Shown: positions 51,363 through 60,960, counted from the stretch's first letter. The stretch: 64,000 bases of DNA from UBA7985 sp002711265 (GCA_965660945.1 CBFIBS010000008.1:56884-120883); one strand, 5' to 3'. Made by a program: numbers and translations. Notes: generated from the letters alone by a model not told the origin.

Positions 51363-52091
51363 ATGAGCGCACTGCGCCAGCCTCCGCTGTATTCCAGCCC
51401 GATCCCGGTTTCAGCCAGTCGGCACCACAGCCTTTGCCTGCTGCCGGCCTTTAGCTTTGGCTACACCGGTGACGTGACTTCTCTACCACTGGCGGCTGCG
51501 GAATTCCCTTCGGCGAGCCGAACCTATCCCATTGTTTTTACGCCACAATCTCCGTTTTCACCCGTGTGTATTCTGGGCATTCGAGACTCTGGAAACCTAT
51601 TCGTTGATGAAGCGGGTCAGTGGAATTCCGGGGCCTACTTACCTGCCTACGTCCGGCGCTTTCCCTTCCTGCTGATGGCCGATCCGGTCAGTGGTCGAAT
51701 GGTCCTCGGCGTGGAAGAATCCAGCGGACGGCTGTCGTCGGACCAAGGCGACCGGTTGTTCGAACATCGCCAACCGACCCCGTTTCTGAACCAGACCCTA
51801 TCGTTTTGCGCCGACTTCAACAGGCAATGGGACGAGAGCCTCGATATGGTGCGGGCCTTTTACGAGGCCGGGATCCTCATCGAAGAAGACAGCGAAGTTG
51901 AATTAAGCGAATCCCAGTCGCTTAAACTGGGCGGTTTTCTGATCGTTGATGAAACGCGACTGAACGACCTTGGCGACGACGTTTTCGCCCTTTGGCGGGC
52001 CCGAGGCTGGCTCCCCGCTCTTTACGCCCATCTTGCCTCTCGCCAAAATTGGGCCGATCTCGCCCGACGCCTCGGCCAGGGAGGCCGCTGA
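51363..52091 (+). CDS. SapC-family protein
   Basis: A 242-residue SapC-type protein. The family pattern is clear: SFGYTGDVTSLPLAAAEFPSASRTYPIVF, PVCILGIRDSGNLFVDEAGQWNSGAYLPAYVRRFPF and DFNRQWDESLDMVRAFYEAGIL. Family members were first linked to S-layer genes, but their biochemical role is not known; in alphaproteobacteria they often accompany TonB receptors, none of which is here. It is immediately followed by the split-barrel gene (2 bases). Confidence 0.88.
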   Translation: MSALRQPPLYSSPIPVSASRHHSLCLLPAFSFGYTGDVTSLPLAAAEFPSASRTYPIVFTPQSPFSPVCILGIRDSGNLFVDEAGQWNSGAYLPAYVRRFPFLLMADPVSGRMVLGVEESSGRLSSDQGDRLFEHRQPTPFLNQTLSFCADFNRQWDESLDMVRAFYEAGILIEEDSEVELSESQSLKLGGFLIVDETRLNDLGDDVFALWRARGWLPALYAHLASRQNWADLARRLGQGGR

Positions 52092-52093
52092 CC

Positions 52094-52699
52094 ATGGCCC
52101 CCTCGCCTAAGCCCTTTGATGACCTGAAGCTGGCCCACGACGTGATCTGGAACGAGCTGCGCGAAGGTGCCGCCAAACCACGCAATGCCTTCCACTGGGC
52201 GACGCTTTGCTACCTCGATGGCTTCACACCGGTGCCGCGCACCATCGTGCTGCGCGATATCGACCGCTCGGCCAAGCGCTTCGAGGTGCACACCGACGCG
52301 CGATCGCGCAAGGCGGCTGTCCTGCCCCGCGCCAAGCACGCCAGTCTGTCGTTCTACGAGCCCAAAAAGATGCTGCAGGTGACGGTGCTGGGCCGGGTCG
52401 AAATCCTCGATCCACGGGGGGCCGACACCGAGGCGGCCTGGTCCAGGTTGACCCTTTCGACCAAGGCCATCTACGCCAACCGCATCGATCCCGGCACCGC
52501 CCTGCTGGAGCCAGAAAACACCACCGTTGCTGTCGATGATCTGACCGCAGAAGACCTGAGCCGGGCGCGCGCCAATTTCAGGGTTCTTCACCTGCAGGCC
52601 GATCGCCTCGAAGCGCTCAGCCTCGATGGCAATCATCGCCGGATGATCTACGACTACGGCCTTGCGGGGCAGCGTCGGGCGGCGTGGATCGCGCCCTGA
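52094..52699 (+). CDS. Pyridoxamine 5'-phosphate oxidase-related flavin-binding protein
   Basis: A 201-residue FMN-split-barrel protein: ATLCYLDGFTPVPRTIVLRDIDRSAKRFEVHTDARSRK resembles the FMN-binding core of pyridoxamine-phosphate-oxidase-like (Alr4036-type) proteins, followed by KHASLSFYEPKKMLQVTVLGRVEIL. These proteins bind FMN and reduce unknown substrates; true PdxH activity is not indicated since its C-terminal domain is absent. The ATG at 52094 starts just after the SapC stop. Confidence 0.8.
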   Translation: MAPSPKPFDDLKLAHDVIWNELREGAAKPRNAFHWATLCYLDGFTPVPRTIVLRDIDRSAKRFEVHTDARSRKAAVLPRAKHASLSFYEPKKMLQVTVLGRVEILDPRGADTEAAWSRLTLSTKAIYANRIDPGTALLEPENTTVAVDDLTAEDLSRARANFRVLHLQADRLEALSLDGNHRRMIYDYGLAGQRRAAWIAP

Positions 52700-52718
52700 T
52701 CTCGCCGGCGGATGACCC

Positions 52719-53318
52719 TTAGGGCCAGCCCAGCTCCTTCATATCTTCGTCGATGAACAGCAACTGGCAGGGGTTGGTGATCGACTGCTCTTTAGCGGCG
52801 AGTTGGCAGGTGGCAAGGGCATCGCGCTGCACCTCGCTGGCCGTTCCCTGACCATGGACGAAGGCCCAGGCCTGCGCGCCGCCGGGCATGGGCTTGGTGA
52901 CGGCGAAGGCCTTGGGTCCGAGCTGGCCGAGGTAGCGGCGGACATCGTCACGCAGTTCTTCGCTCGGTCGCCACGCGCCAGCCGCACCGATGGCGGTGTT
53001 AGCGGCGGCATTGGCAGCTGCCAGGGCCGAAGCCGACTGTGCCGGAGCAGCGCCCGGCGCCAGCAGCGGTGCCGCATTTGTCGTCGGCACAGCCACCGCC
53101 GTGGTGGACAGCCCCAGCGTTTGCCGCGACAGGTCGCCTTCCTCGATCAGCATCACGTCCTTGCCGTCATCCCCGAAGTCGCCAAAGGGGCTGAACATGC
53201 TCAGCACCGAGCACCCACTCAACCCTAGACCCAGTCCAAGTACGATCAGCAGGGTCGCGCTGGTTCGACCCCAAGCGCCGGGTTTCATGCACTTGTGATC
53301 GGTATTTCGCTGCGCCAT
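52719..53318 (-). CDS. Lipoprotein with C-terminal domain shared with the 61.3-kb gene
   Basis: A 199-residue predicted lipoprotein: a helix ending LSGC puts the lipid Cys at about residue 36. The middle is disordered (Ala/Pro/Thr), and a C-terminal domain contains YLGQLGPKAFAVTKPMPGGAQAWAF followed by two cysteines that align with the 61259-61711 lipoprotein. AGGA lies 8 bases before the ATG at 53318; the ATG at 53288 is an alternative. It converges with the split-barrel gene and diverges from the L,D-transpeptidase. Confidence 0.75.
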   Translation of the reverse strand: MAQRNTDHKCMKPGAWGRTSATLLIVLGLGLGLSGCSVLSMFSPFGDFGDDGKDVMLIEEGDLSRQTLGLSTTAVAVPTTNAAPLLAPGAAPAQSASALAAANAAANTAIGAAGAWRPSEELRDDVRRYLGQLGPKAFAVTKPMPGGAQAWAFVHGQGTASEVQRDALATCQLAAKEQSITNPCQLLFIDEDMKELGWP

Positions 53319-53416
53319 AGCTGTCTTCCTGTTTCCCAATGCCCGCTAAGTTTGCTATACATACCCCATAGCAAGAAATAAAAATTTTTATAAGCATCTA
53401 AAATTATTTGAGACCT

Positions 53417-55078
53417 ATGGTTTTTGCATCGATTCGCCGCTTGGTCGGCGACCCGAGCGCCGGTGCCCGACATATTTCAGGTCTGGCCACTTGCCTCGGA
53501 CTTTCATTCTGCCTTGGTCTCGTACCGTTGCAGACAGCCCCGGCCATCCCGCCACAAGCGGGCTATATCTCCGAACTCGCCGGGCCGCAGGCACTGCGCG
53601 CTGTGCTGAGCACGGCGCTTCCGGCCGACCTGCGCACCTTTGGCGTGGACCGTGATGATCTGGAGCGGTTCTATGCCCAGCGCGACTTTGCCCCGCTGTT
53701 CATCACCGACAGCGGCTGGCGACCGGACACCATTTCCACACTCACGCTGATGCAGGCAGCCGGGGCGCACGGGCTCAAGCCTGCCAACTACTGGGATGAA
53801 GGATTGGCTGACCTTGCCGGTGTCGAAGAGCCCGGGCGCATGCTGCACCAGGACCTGATGCTGACCGCAGCCACCCTGCGTTATGCCTCTGACATCTATA
53901 ACGGGCGCTTCGCGAAATCACCGAAGCAGGATCCCGCCAGTCTCCTCGCCGGCTTTGACGATGGCAGCGAGGATCTGCCGGCCTTTCTGGCGGCGCTGGC
54001 GCCGAACAAGCCGGAATACCGGGGCCTGCAGGCCGTCCTCGCCGGCATGCGACAGGGCAGCGCCCTGCCCCCGCCCGGCATTGGTGAAGGACCGCTTCTG
54101 AGCCTTGGCACCCGTGATCCCACGGTGGTGCAGCTACGCCTGCACCTCGCCGCCACCGGCGACCTGCAGCTTGACAGCCAGCACGATGGGGGCAGCACGG
54201 GTGTCGAGGCCGACCGCTTTGACGCTGCGCTGGACACGGCCGTGCGCGCTTATCAGGCCCGCCATGGGCTGGTGGTCGACGGCATCATTGGACGCAAATC
54301 CAAGGCCCGGATGAATGCTTCCCCCGAAGACCGCCTCGGGCTTGTGCTCGCCAATCTCGAACGGCTGCGCTGGGAAGAACGCCTGATCAGCCACAAGCAC
54401 GTGCGGGTGAACATCGCCAACTTCCAACTTGTCGCCCGCGAAGGTGAAGAAGACCGACTGTCCATGCCCGTGGTCGTCGGCCGCAATTCCCGTCGTACCC
54501 CGGTCATCTCCGATCAGATCGTATCCCTGAAGTTCTCGCCTGATTGGACCGTACCCCGCTCAATCTTCGAGAAGGACTATCTGAGCAGCCTGCGCGCCGA
54601 TCCAGGTTTCGCGATTGTGGAAGGCTTCGAAGTCTACAAGGACGGCGCGCTGATCAGCCCCTACCGCGTGCAGTGGCATGATCCGCGGATCTCACGGAAG
54701 GTGACCTTGCGCAAACCCCCCAGCAGTTACGGCCCGCTGGGCGGGGTCAGGTTTTCACTGACCAACGATATGGCGATTTTCCTCCACGACACCCCGAGCA
54801 CAAATCTGTTCGACCTCAGCCAGCGGGCGCATTCTTCGGGCTGCGTTCGGGTGGCAGAACCCGAAGCGCTGGCGGCCTATCTGCTTGAAGGCACGAACTG
54901 GGATGATCAGCGGATCAGCCGGGCCATGCTCGCGGGCTCGATCCAGATCGTAAAGCCGGTTGAGCCGGTACAGGTTTTCCTGTCCTACATGACCGCCTTT
55001 GTCGACGCCTATGGTCGCCTGCAACTGGTCAGCGATCCTTATGACCTCGATGAGGCGCTGATTAGCCGTCTGATGTGA
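53417..55078 (+). CDS. YcbB-type L,D-transpeptidase
   Basis: A 553-residue periplasmic enzyme: signal peptide (about 20-45), an N-terminal scaffold domain, a peptidoglycan-binding domain (AVRAYQARHGLVVDGIIGRKS, about 270-290) and a YkuD catalytic domain with HDTPSTN, then HSSGCVRV (His472, nucleophile Cys476). Such LdtD-type enzymes form 3-3 cross-links between meso-diaminopimelate residues. The ATG at 53417 is preferred over a TTG nine bases upstream. The next gene, encoding an M15-type peptidase, recalls the ycbB-ycbK order of Escherichia coli. Confidence 0.92.
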   Translation: MVFASIRRLVGDPSAGARHISGLATCLGLSFCLGLVPLQTAPAIPPQAGYISELAGPQALRAVLSTALPADLRTFGVDRDDLERFYAQRDFAPLFITDSGWRPDTISTLTLMQAAGAHGLKPANYWDEGLADLAGVEEPGRMLHQDLMLTAATLRYASDIYNGRFAKSPKQDPASLLAGFDDGSEDLPAFLAALAPNKPEYRGLQAVLAGMRQGSALPPPGIGEGPLLSLGTRDPTVVQLRLHLAATGDLQLDSQHDGGSTGVEADRFDAALDTAVRAYQARHGLVVDGIIGRKSKARMNASPEDRLGLVLANLERLRWEERLISHKHVRVNIANFQLVAREGEEDRLSMPVVVGRNSRRTPVISDQIVSLKFSPDWTVPRSIFEKDYLSSLRADPGFAIVEGFEVYKDGALISPYRVQWHDPRISRKVTLRKPPSSYGPLGGVRFSLTNDMAIFLHDTPSTNLFDLSQRAHSSGCVRVAEPEALAAYLLEGTNWDDQRISRAMLAGSIQIVKPVEPVQVFLSYMTAFVDAYGRLQLVSDPYDLDEALISRLM

Positions 55079-55282
55079 CTCGGGAAATGACCACGGTGAA
55101 TTGGCTGCATTTCGACCACAATACCCGGGTACAACCGACTGTGAACTCGCCCTTTTGCATTGATTCGAAGATGATATGCACGTAAAGAGGGCCAGCTACA
55201 CAGGGTTTAATTTCGCGCATTCATTTCCAGTATCAACCGCAAAGCGGGAGATTGGGGCGCGAACAAGGGATTCTTTACGGGG

Positions 55283-56530
55283 ATGCATTCGGTTCTGGAT
55301 ACGATTGCTGAGGCCATCGGGCGCAGCCGTTCTGCCTTCAGGAAGGCGAACCGGCGCCCGGGTCGGCGCGCAGCATTGCAGAGCTTTATCGCGTTAGGCG
55401 CGGCTGGTGGCGCGTACGGACTTTATCGGGGCACGAGGCTCGGCATCGCCGACCGGCTGGCCGGGACGGACCTCGGCTTTGACAAACTACCCATGAACAA
55501 ACTGATGCTCCAGCGCACCGGGCTGCTCGACCGGCTACCGGTGGAAGTGGTCGAGTACGAAGACCACGACCTTGACCTGCAGGATCAGGATCCGAGCCTC
55601 GCCTTTGTCGACAAGGCTTCGGGAGAAGACCTCGACAGCATGCTCTCGTACCTGCTCGACCCCGTACAGCCCCCCATGGAATTTGCAGACAATATATCTG
55701 CTAGTGCCGCCTCCTCAACCAACCCTATTCCGCCTGTGATCCCAGCGCTGACGACGCCTGCGACGTCGACAAGCAATTCGGCCATTGCTGCCGCTCCTTT
55801 GGTTCTCGCACCGTCGTCACGCGGATCGCTGCCCGCATCGCTTCCGACACCCCCGGTTATCCCGCAAATGCCGTCACGGCGTGGCGTGGCTGCAATTCCC
55901 CGACATGTCGCGCTGAACGATATGCCTCCTTCAACGCCGGAAATACCGCAGGGTTCCAGACGCTTGGACAACCTTGGCGACACCCAGCTCGCGGGGCTCT
56001 CACCGGTGGATACACCGCTGCATCTGGACCGCGCCAACGCCTCAGAGAAAACCCTGAGTATCGTCTCGACCCACACAGGCGAACATCTACGAGTGCGCTT
56101 TGTTTCGGGTGGACGCTACGACGCCGGCGCTCTGGCAGAACTCAGCCATCTGATGCGTGACCACCGAAACGGTCAGGTACGGGACATCGACCGCGCCCTG
56201 TTTGATGCTGCATACGAGGTCGCCATGCGGACCACAGGCAGTGACCGGACCGTGCTGCATCTGGTGTCCGGCTACCGCTCGCCGGAGACAAACCGGCTGC
56301 TCCGCGAGCGGTCGGCCGGCGTCGCGAAGAATAGCTACCACGTCCGGGGGCGTGCCATGGACTTCTTCGTTGACGGCACCGAAATCCGCGATGTCTATGT
56401 CGCCGCGCTGAAGTCGGGTGCGGGCGGGGTCGGCTACTACCCCAGCTCCAACTTCGTACACATCGACACCGGCCCGAGCCGCAGCTGGCCGGCACAATAC
56501 AAGCCCTTCGCCTCGCAGTACCGGGCCTAG
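55283..56530 (+). CDS. M15/DUF882-type murein endopeptidase (MepK-like)
   Basis: A 415-residue protein with a Tat-like N-terminus (GRRAALQSFIALGAAGGA), a proline/serine-rich linker (about 125-235), and a C-terminal YcbK/DUF882 domain (about 255-415). The zinc ligands are in SYHVRGRAMDF and FVHIDTG, with VSGYRSPETN ahead of them. MepK-type enzymes cut 3-3 (L,D) and other murein cross-links, so it may act on the product of the neighbouring transpeptidase. The ATG at 55283 follows ACGGGG. Tat export is inferred from the twin arginine only. Confidence 0.87.
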   Translation: MHSVLDTIAEAIGRSRSAFRKANRRPGRRAALQSFIALGAAGGAYGLYRGTRLGIADRLAGTDLGFDKLPMNKLMLQRTGLLDRLPVEVVEYEDHDLDLQDQDPSLAFVDKASGEDLDSMLSYLLDPVQPPMEFADNISASAASSTNPIPPVIPALTTPATSTSNSAIAAAPLVLAPSSRGSLPASLPTPPVIPQMPSRRGVAAIPRHVALNDMPPSTPEIPQGSRRLDNLGDTQLAGLSPVDTPLHLDRANASEKTLSIVSTHTGEHLRVRFVSGGRYDAGALAELSHLMRDHRNGQVRDIDRALFDAAYEVAMRTTGSDRTVLHLVSGYRSPETNRLLRERSAGVAKNSYHVRGRAMDFFVDGTEIRDVYVAALKSGAGGVGYYPSSNFVHIDTGPSRSWPAQYKPFASQYRA

Positions 56531-56620
56531 GCCCGCGCGACACCAATTGCCGCCCCGGTTTTACTTTGCCCGAAATTGCCGCTAAACCCTGCGCGCAACG
56601 TCAATCAGGAAGGGTCCGGG

Positions 56621-57247
56621 GTGAGTCTCGAAACCTATCGCCAGTCGATCCGGGAAGGGAAGCGCGATGCCATCGTCGCTGCGGCCCAGCGGGTCTTTCT
56701 TGTACAAGGCTACCAAGGCGCAGCGATGGCCGGTATTGCCAAGGCTGCCGACGTATCGACGGCGACGCTGTACAAGCACTACGCCAATAAAGAGACCCTG
56801 TTCGAAGCCGTGGTCGCTGACCGAATTCGCAGCTTTGATACCGCCTTTCCCGCCAACAACGTCGACCCGAACCTCCCACTCGAAGAAGGCCTTAAGCTGA
56901 TCTCGGCTAGTTTTGTTGAGCTGCTGCGCGATGAAGATACGCTCAACATTTTCCGGATTATCATCAGTGAAGTCAGCCGCTTTCCCGAGCTAAAGGACAA
57001 GATCTACACACTCGGGCGCAATCCCTTCCGTGCCAAGCTGATCTCTTTCCTACAGGAAAAGGTTGCTGCCGGGCAGCTCCCCAATAAAAGCTTCTCGACC
57101 GCAGCGGAAAACTACATCGGTTTGCTCTCGTACTGGTTCATCTTCGCTAGGATTTTCAATCCCATGGCCCGGATCACAGATGAGCTGGCGGAAAGCATCA
57201 TGAGCGAAGCTCGCGCTACCCTGATCGCCCGGCTAAAGGCCCTCTGA
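56621..57247 (+). CDS. TetR-family transcriptional regulator
   Basis: A 208-residue TetR-type protein with the N-terminal helix-turn-helix (AIVAAAQRVFLVQGYQGAAMAGIAKAADVSTATLYKHYANKE), then an all-helical ligand/dimerisation domain (LLRDEDTLNIFRIIISE). The start is GTG (56621) with AGGAAGGG six to nine bases upstream; the open frame to a TTG at 56576 is less likely. The regulated gene and ligand are unknown. It converges with the UPF0260 gene. Confidence 0.9.
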   Translation: MSLETYRQSIREGKRDAIVAAAQRVFLVQGYQGAAMAGIAKAADVSTATLYKHYANKETLFEAVVADRIRSFDTAFPANNVDPNLPLEEGLKLISASFVELLRDEDTLNIFRIIISEVSRFPELKDKIYTLGRNPFRAKLISFLQEKVAAGQLPNKSFSTAAENYIGLLSYWFIFARIFNPMARITDELAESIMSEARATLIARLKAL

Positions 57248-57272
57248 GCCCCCTAAGGCTGTCTGCAACAGC

Positions 57273-57767
57273 TCAGGGCAAATCGCTGAACCAGGGCCGG
57301 ATCCGGTCTTCGAGATCGCTGTCTGCCACCTCGGTTTCTGGGGCAACCTTACCCGCAATGGACACGCCGGCCGCCCGCATTGGCTCCCGGTCGCCTGCGT
57401 GGCGCAACGGGTGCCAGTCGGGAATGTCCAGCCCCTGCTCGATGCGGATGTAGGCGCAGGTCGGTGGGAACAGATGCGGGCTCTCACGCACGGTCTCAGG
57501 TGTCAGGACGATGCACTCTGGCACCACGGACTTGCGCCGCTCGTAGACGGCGCAGCCGCCATTTGCACAATCGTAACCGCGGCAGGCAACGTCGGTGATG
57601 TAGAGGCGCTCGTCGTCCTCGTCGATCAGCTTGACCAGGCAGCACTGACCACAGCCGTCACAGAGCGCTTCCCATTCGTCAGCGCCGAGGTCGTCCAACG
57701 GGCGATCAACCCAGAAGTCCGGGCGCAACGCCCCACTCTCCGGTCGCCACAGGGGCTTTGTGCTCAT
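57273..57767 (-). CDS. UPF0260/YcgN-family cysteine-rich protein
   Basis: A 164-residue protein with the YcgN cysteine cluster: LCDGCGQCC near residue 35-43, DVACRGYDCANGGCAVYERR and later PPTCAYIR. The C-XX-C-XX-CC pattern suggests metal (zinc or iron) binding; the function of the family is unknown. GADEWEALCDGC and PDWHPLRHAG agree with family members. It is a single gene on the minus strand with its start 170 bases from the hydrolase gene. Confidence 0.88.
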   Translation of the reverse strand: MSTKPLWRPESGALRPDFWVDRPLDDLGADEWEALCDGCGQCCLVKLIDEDDERLYITDVACRGYDCANGGCAVYERRKSVVPECIVLTPETVRESPHLFPPTCAYIRIEQGLDIPDWHPLRHAGDREPMRAAGVSIAGKVAPETEVADSDLEDRIRPWFSDLP

Positions 57768-57937
57768 CGTCTCAGATCCCGTTGCTCCACGATGCTTACG
57801 ATATCGTCAGGGGCGCGGTTCAAGGTCAAGCCCAAGCCCACTGATTAAGGTTTGCCCGATTCCGGAATTCGCCTTGAACCCGGCGACACGGACCATTAAC
57901 TAAAATTCAACGCATTTTAGTGTTTGGAGCTTGACTG

Positions 57938-58903
57938 ATGACGGATCCGACTGATCGGCTGAAAGCGCTGGCTCAGGAAGCTCAGGCCCGAGCGGATGAT
58001 CTGCAGGAATGGTTCAATCCGGGCCTCGACGACATCCCAGTCGAAACCCTCAAGGCGCAATATTGCGACGAACGATCGAGCTTCGTGACCATCGATGGTT
58101 TGGACGTCCACTATCAGGATCTTGGACCAACCGACGCCGGGGTCGTCGATCGCCCACCGTTGTTACTGATCCATGGCCTGATGTCGTCGCTGCACTGCTG
58201 GTCTGAGTGGATTCCGAGCCTGAGCTGCAATCGCCGTGTGGTCGCACTGGATATCCCACCCTTTGCCATCACAGGGCCGCATCCTAAGGGAATGCTTGAT
58301 GAAGAAACCTACATGAATTTTATGATGAAGTTCGTCGACGCTGTCGGCCTCGATGAGTTCATAACTGTGGGCAATTCACTGGGCGGATATCTATCCTGGC
58401 GGCTAGCGGCTGAAGCGCCCGGACGCGTTCGAGCGGTTGGCTTGCTCAATCCTGCGGGCGGAACCGACAAGCGACCGTTGGCGTTGTTCGCTTTCAAGAT
58501 TCCCTTGGTACGACAGGCTTACCAGTCCATCACCCCAAAGGCAGCGGTTCTAGCCGGAACGGCAGCCCTTTTCGGCGACTCGCGTCGCTTGGATCCATCT
58601 TCGCTGCAACGGGTTCGCGATTTGATCCTGCGCGAAGGCACCCGCACCGCGATCCAGGAGAATCTTCGGTTCATGCAGATGCCAGATCCAGCGCGGCTGG
58701 CCGAGGTCCGATGCCCCGTGTTTCTGCAGTGGGGTGAGGCAGACACCGTCCTACCCTTACGGGATAACCTGTCTGGATTTGCGGCGCAGGTCAGGGACTT
58801 ACGCCTGCGCACCTACCCGGAAGTCGGACATATGCCGATGGAGGAGATACCAGCCCAGTCGCTCGCTGACTTTCAGTGGTTCCTAGACGAAATCGAGGCC
58901 TGA
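57938..58903 (+). CDS. Alpha/beta-fold hydrolase
   Basis: A 321-residue alpha/beta hydrolase: oxyanion-hole HG in LLLIHGLMSSLHCW, nucleophile Ser147 in VGNSLGGYLS, acid in FLQWGEADTVLP and His near EVGHMPMEEIP. No signal peptide is visible. The substrate is unknown; similar proteins act on esters or lipids. GGAG lies 8 bases before the ATG at 57938. A small membrane-protein gene follows on the same strand after 87 bases. Confidence 0.9.
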   Translation: MTDPTDRLKALAQEAQARADDLQEWFNPGLDDIPVETLKAQYCDERSSFVTIDGLDVHYQDLGPTDAGVVDRPPLLLIHGLMSSLHCWSEWIPSLSCNRRVVALDIPPFAITGPHPKGMLDEETYMNFMMKFVDAVGLDEFITVGNSLGGYLSWRLAAEAPGRVRAVGLLNPAGGTDKRPLALFAFKIPLVRQAYQSITPKAAVLAGTAALFGDSRRLDPSSLQRVRDLILREGTRTAIQENLRFMQMPDPARLAEVRCPVFLQWGEADTVLPLRDNLSGFAAQVRDLRLRTYPEVGHMPMEEIPAQSLADFQWFLDEIEA

Positions 58904-58990
58904 GTCCCAATCCCTCCCTTCCCCTCGGCAAAGATTGGTGAGATAGGTCGGGCAAAAGCAGGCTATGGCCGAGCGGCGAGGATTTTCAGA

Positions 58991-59233
58991 TTGGAACAGT
59001 TTGTTCAGTGGGGCATCGATTTTATGGTTGGTGTGTCCGATAACGTTCGCGCAATGGACGGCCGTCTTGCCTTCGCCGTTGGTGCAGTGAGCTGGTTTCT
59101 CGTCGAACAGGCCATTCGGCGATTGGCCGGCATCGCCCGGATCGCGATCCTCCTGGGCTTCCTAGGCGCCCTTGGATATGGCATCTGGCAGATCCTGCCG
59201 ATGATACAGCAGGCCGCGCCCGCCGGGGGCTGA
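58991..59233 (+). CDS. Small membrane hypothetical protein
   Basis: An 80-residue protein with two hydrophobic helices (about 26-42 and 50-73, IAILLGFLGALGYGIWQIL). The start is TTG (58991) with GAGG about 10 bases upstream; no ATG is in frame. I do not recognise it. It may be co-transcribed with the upstream hydrolase. Confidence 0.55.
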   Translation: MEQFVQWGIDFMVGVSDNVRAMDGRLAFAVGAVSWFLVEQAIRRLAGIARIAILLGFLGALGYGIWQILPMIQQAAPAGG

Positions 59234-59400
59234 AAAAAAACCTTTCCGCATTATCCGAGTCTCCATCCGGTTTGGCATTGCCCTTGCCAAGTCTTGCTGT
59301 ACTGACCCTGAGAGGGGGCGGGGCCGAACAGGTATCGCAGCTTGTCCAGACCTGAAAAGGACCAGAGCGCGTGACATCGGGAAAACCGGGCACGTTGCAC

Positions 59401-59429
59401 AAAAAAAGAACCCCGCACGAAGGCGGGGT
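59401..59429 (-). terminator. Rho-independent terminator of the MipA/OmpV-type gene
   Basis: Minus-strand stem ACCCCGC / GCGGGGT (59423-59429 and 59410-59416) with a CTTCGT loop, followed on the minus strand by TCTTTTTTT. It lies 50 bases beyond the stop at 59478. Confidence 0.88.
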
Positions 59430-59477
59430 ACTTGGTCCAGGTTTGGAATTGAGGAACGAGCTATTTAGTCATGCGGA

Positions 59478-60698
59478 CTAAAAGCGATATATCAGACCAA
59501 GATTAGTAGAGAATTGTACGGCCTCGCCCAACTCATCGACCAAGGGGCTCGCCGCCGCCTGTTCGAGGAGCACTTTGACTTCAGACGCGCCGTAAAGGCC
59601 GAAGTGGTCAGTCAGGAACAGTTTCAGCTCCCCTTTGACCCGCATGTCTTTCAGGCCAAACTGCTCGGCGGTGTATTCGGATACCCCGAGTTCTGCGGCA
59701 TCCTCTGCCGAGACCTGAAATTTGTTGTCGAGCAGGCGCTTGTCCGCCCAAGACACAGCACCGGTGATTTTCATCGCCATGCGATCGGTCAGTGGCTGTA
59801 CCGACGACATGCCGACCTCCACGTCCCAGCCGCGCATGTCGCCGTAAACACCCAGATCCGTGTTCATGAATAGACCGAGTTCACGGATGTAGACATTTAG
59901 CCGCCCACCAAGGGTAACCGCTCCGGTCACTTCCTCGACCGAGCCAAGCACGTCTGCTTTCCGACGCGGCAAGCGATAGTCGATTGCCGCCGAAACCTCC
60001 GCATTGCGGGTTCCGAACAGATTCACGCCCAGACCACGGTCGTTGGACAGATAGACCCGATCACCGAGGCGAATATCAACGTAGGGATAGGCGAGAAAGA
60101 TCTGCTCACCACTGCCGTCCCATGATGGCTCGTAGCTGCCTAACGAACCCATGTCACCGACCAGCTCGAAGGGCCTTGACTCACTGTCGAACACCAAGGC
60201 GTTCGGTCGCAGGCCAAACTCGGCACCATCCTCGTTAAAGACGGTTGCGCCACCCTGCGGACTGACCTGCACCTGTGCCTGCGCGGTGGTCACCGCGTCG
60301 GCTGGGGTGGCGAGGCTCGCCGGTTCAACGCTGATCAGGCCGTTGTTGGGGTCTTCAGCCAGCGCCGTTGTGCGGCCATCGTCGAGACCGCTGGCGCCCT
60401 GCGTGTCGTCGAAGAACGACCCCGGCGCGAAGAAGGCATCATCGGGGAAATCGCCTGCACCCAGCTTGGGCGAAGCGTAGAGCGGCTGGACGAGATCGTC
60501 CTGCCCCACCGGGCTGGCTTCGGCTTCGAGATAGACGGGCTGAACGGAGTAGGCGCCGGCCTGCTGTGCCAGTTGATCACCTTCGCTGGCCAGAGAGCCG
60601 CGCACGCTCTGCGACCACGCAGCGGACGGTGCGAGCGCAAGCGCTGCAAGGCACAGGGCGGCCTTTGTCCAGTGGTGAAAGCAGGCTCCGGGAGTCAT
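59478..60698 (-). CDS. MipA/OmpV-family outer-membrane protein with extended N-terminus
   Basis: A 406-residue protein with a signal peptide (ACFHHWTKAALCLAALALAPSAAW, cleavage near residue 27-30) and a C-terminal beta-barrel ending in FSTNLGLIYRF with terminal Phe. The barrel has the MipA/OmpV pattern LVGDMGSLGSYEPSWDGSGEQ, PYVDIRLGDRVYLSNDRGLGVNLF and AAIDYRLPRRKADVLGSVEEV. The first about 140 mature residues are a low-complexity, acidic region not usual for the family. The ATG at 60698 is preferred to a GTG at 60743. Strong terminator downstream. Confidence 0.85.
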   Translation of the reverse strand: MTPGACFHHWTKAALCLAALALAPSAAWSQSVRGSLASEGDQLAQQAGAYSVQPVYLEAEASPVGQDDLVQPLYASPKLGAGDFPDDAFFAPGSFFDDTQGASGLDDGRTTALAEDPNNGLISVEPASLATPADAVTTAQAQVQVSPQGGATVFNEDGAEFGLRPNALVFDSESRPFELVGDMGSLGSYEPSWDGSGEQIFLAYPYVDIRLGDRVYLSNDRGLGVNLFGTRNAEVSAAIDYRLPRRKADVLGSVEEVTGAVTLGGRLNVYIRELGLFMNTDLGVYGDMRGWDVEVGMSSVQPLTDRMAMKITGAVSWADKRLLDNKFQVSAEDAAELGVSEYTAEQFGLKDMRVKGELKLFLTDHFGLYGASEVKVLLEQAAASPLVDELGEAVQFSTNLGLIYRF

Positions 60699-60960
60699 GC
60701 TGGACGACAACCTCTGAATAATATTCTCAAATACGTGCGGCACGAACTCGCCGATGAAACAGGCTTTTTCCGCAACTTATGCGATTTATTATCAGAATCG
60801 ATACCACAGGCGAATCTCAGCGTAAACTGATTTTTAAGAGAGGCTTATGTAGTTTTTCACAAAGACAATCTGAGTGAAAACTCAGGTAACAAACTGAAAT
60901 TTCTGATTTGTGCCTTTTTTTCTCGAAGACCCGCCATATTTGAGTTAAGTCAATTTTTAG

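Noticed and set aside
52094..52699. Genuine pyridoxamine 5'-phosphate oxidase (pdxH)
   Set aside because: The C-terminal substrate-binding domain of PdxH is missing; only the FMN split barrel is seen.
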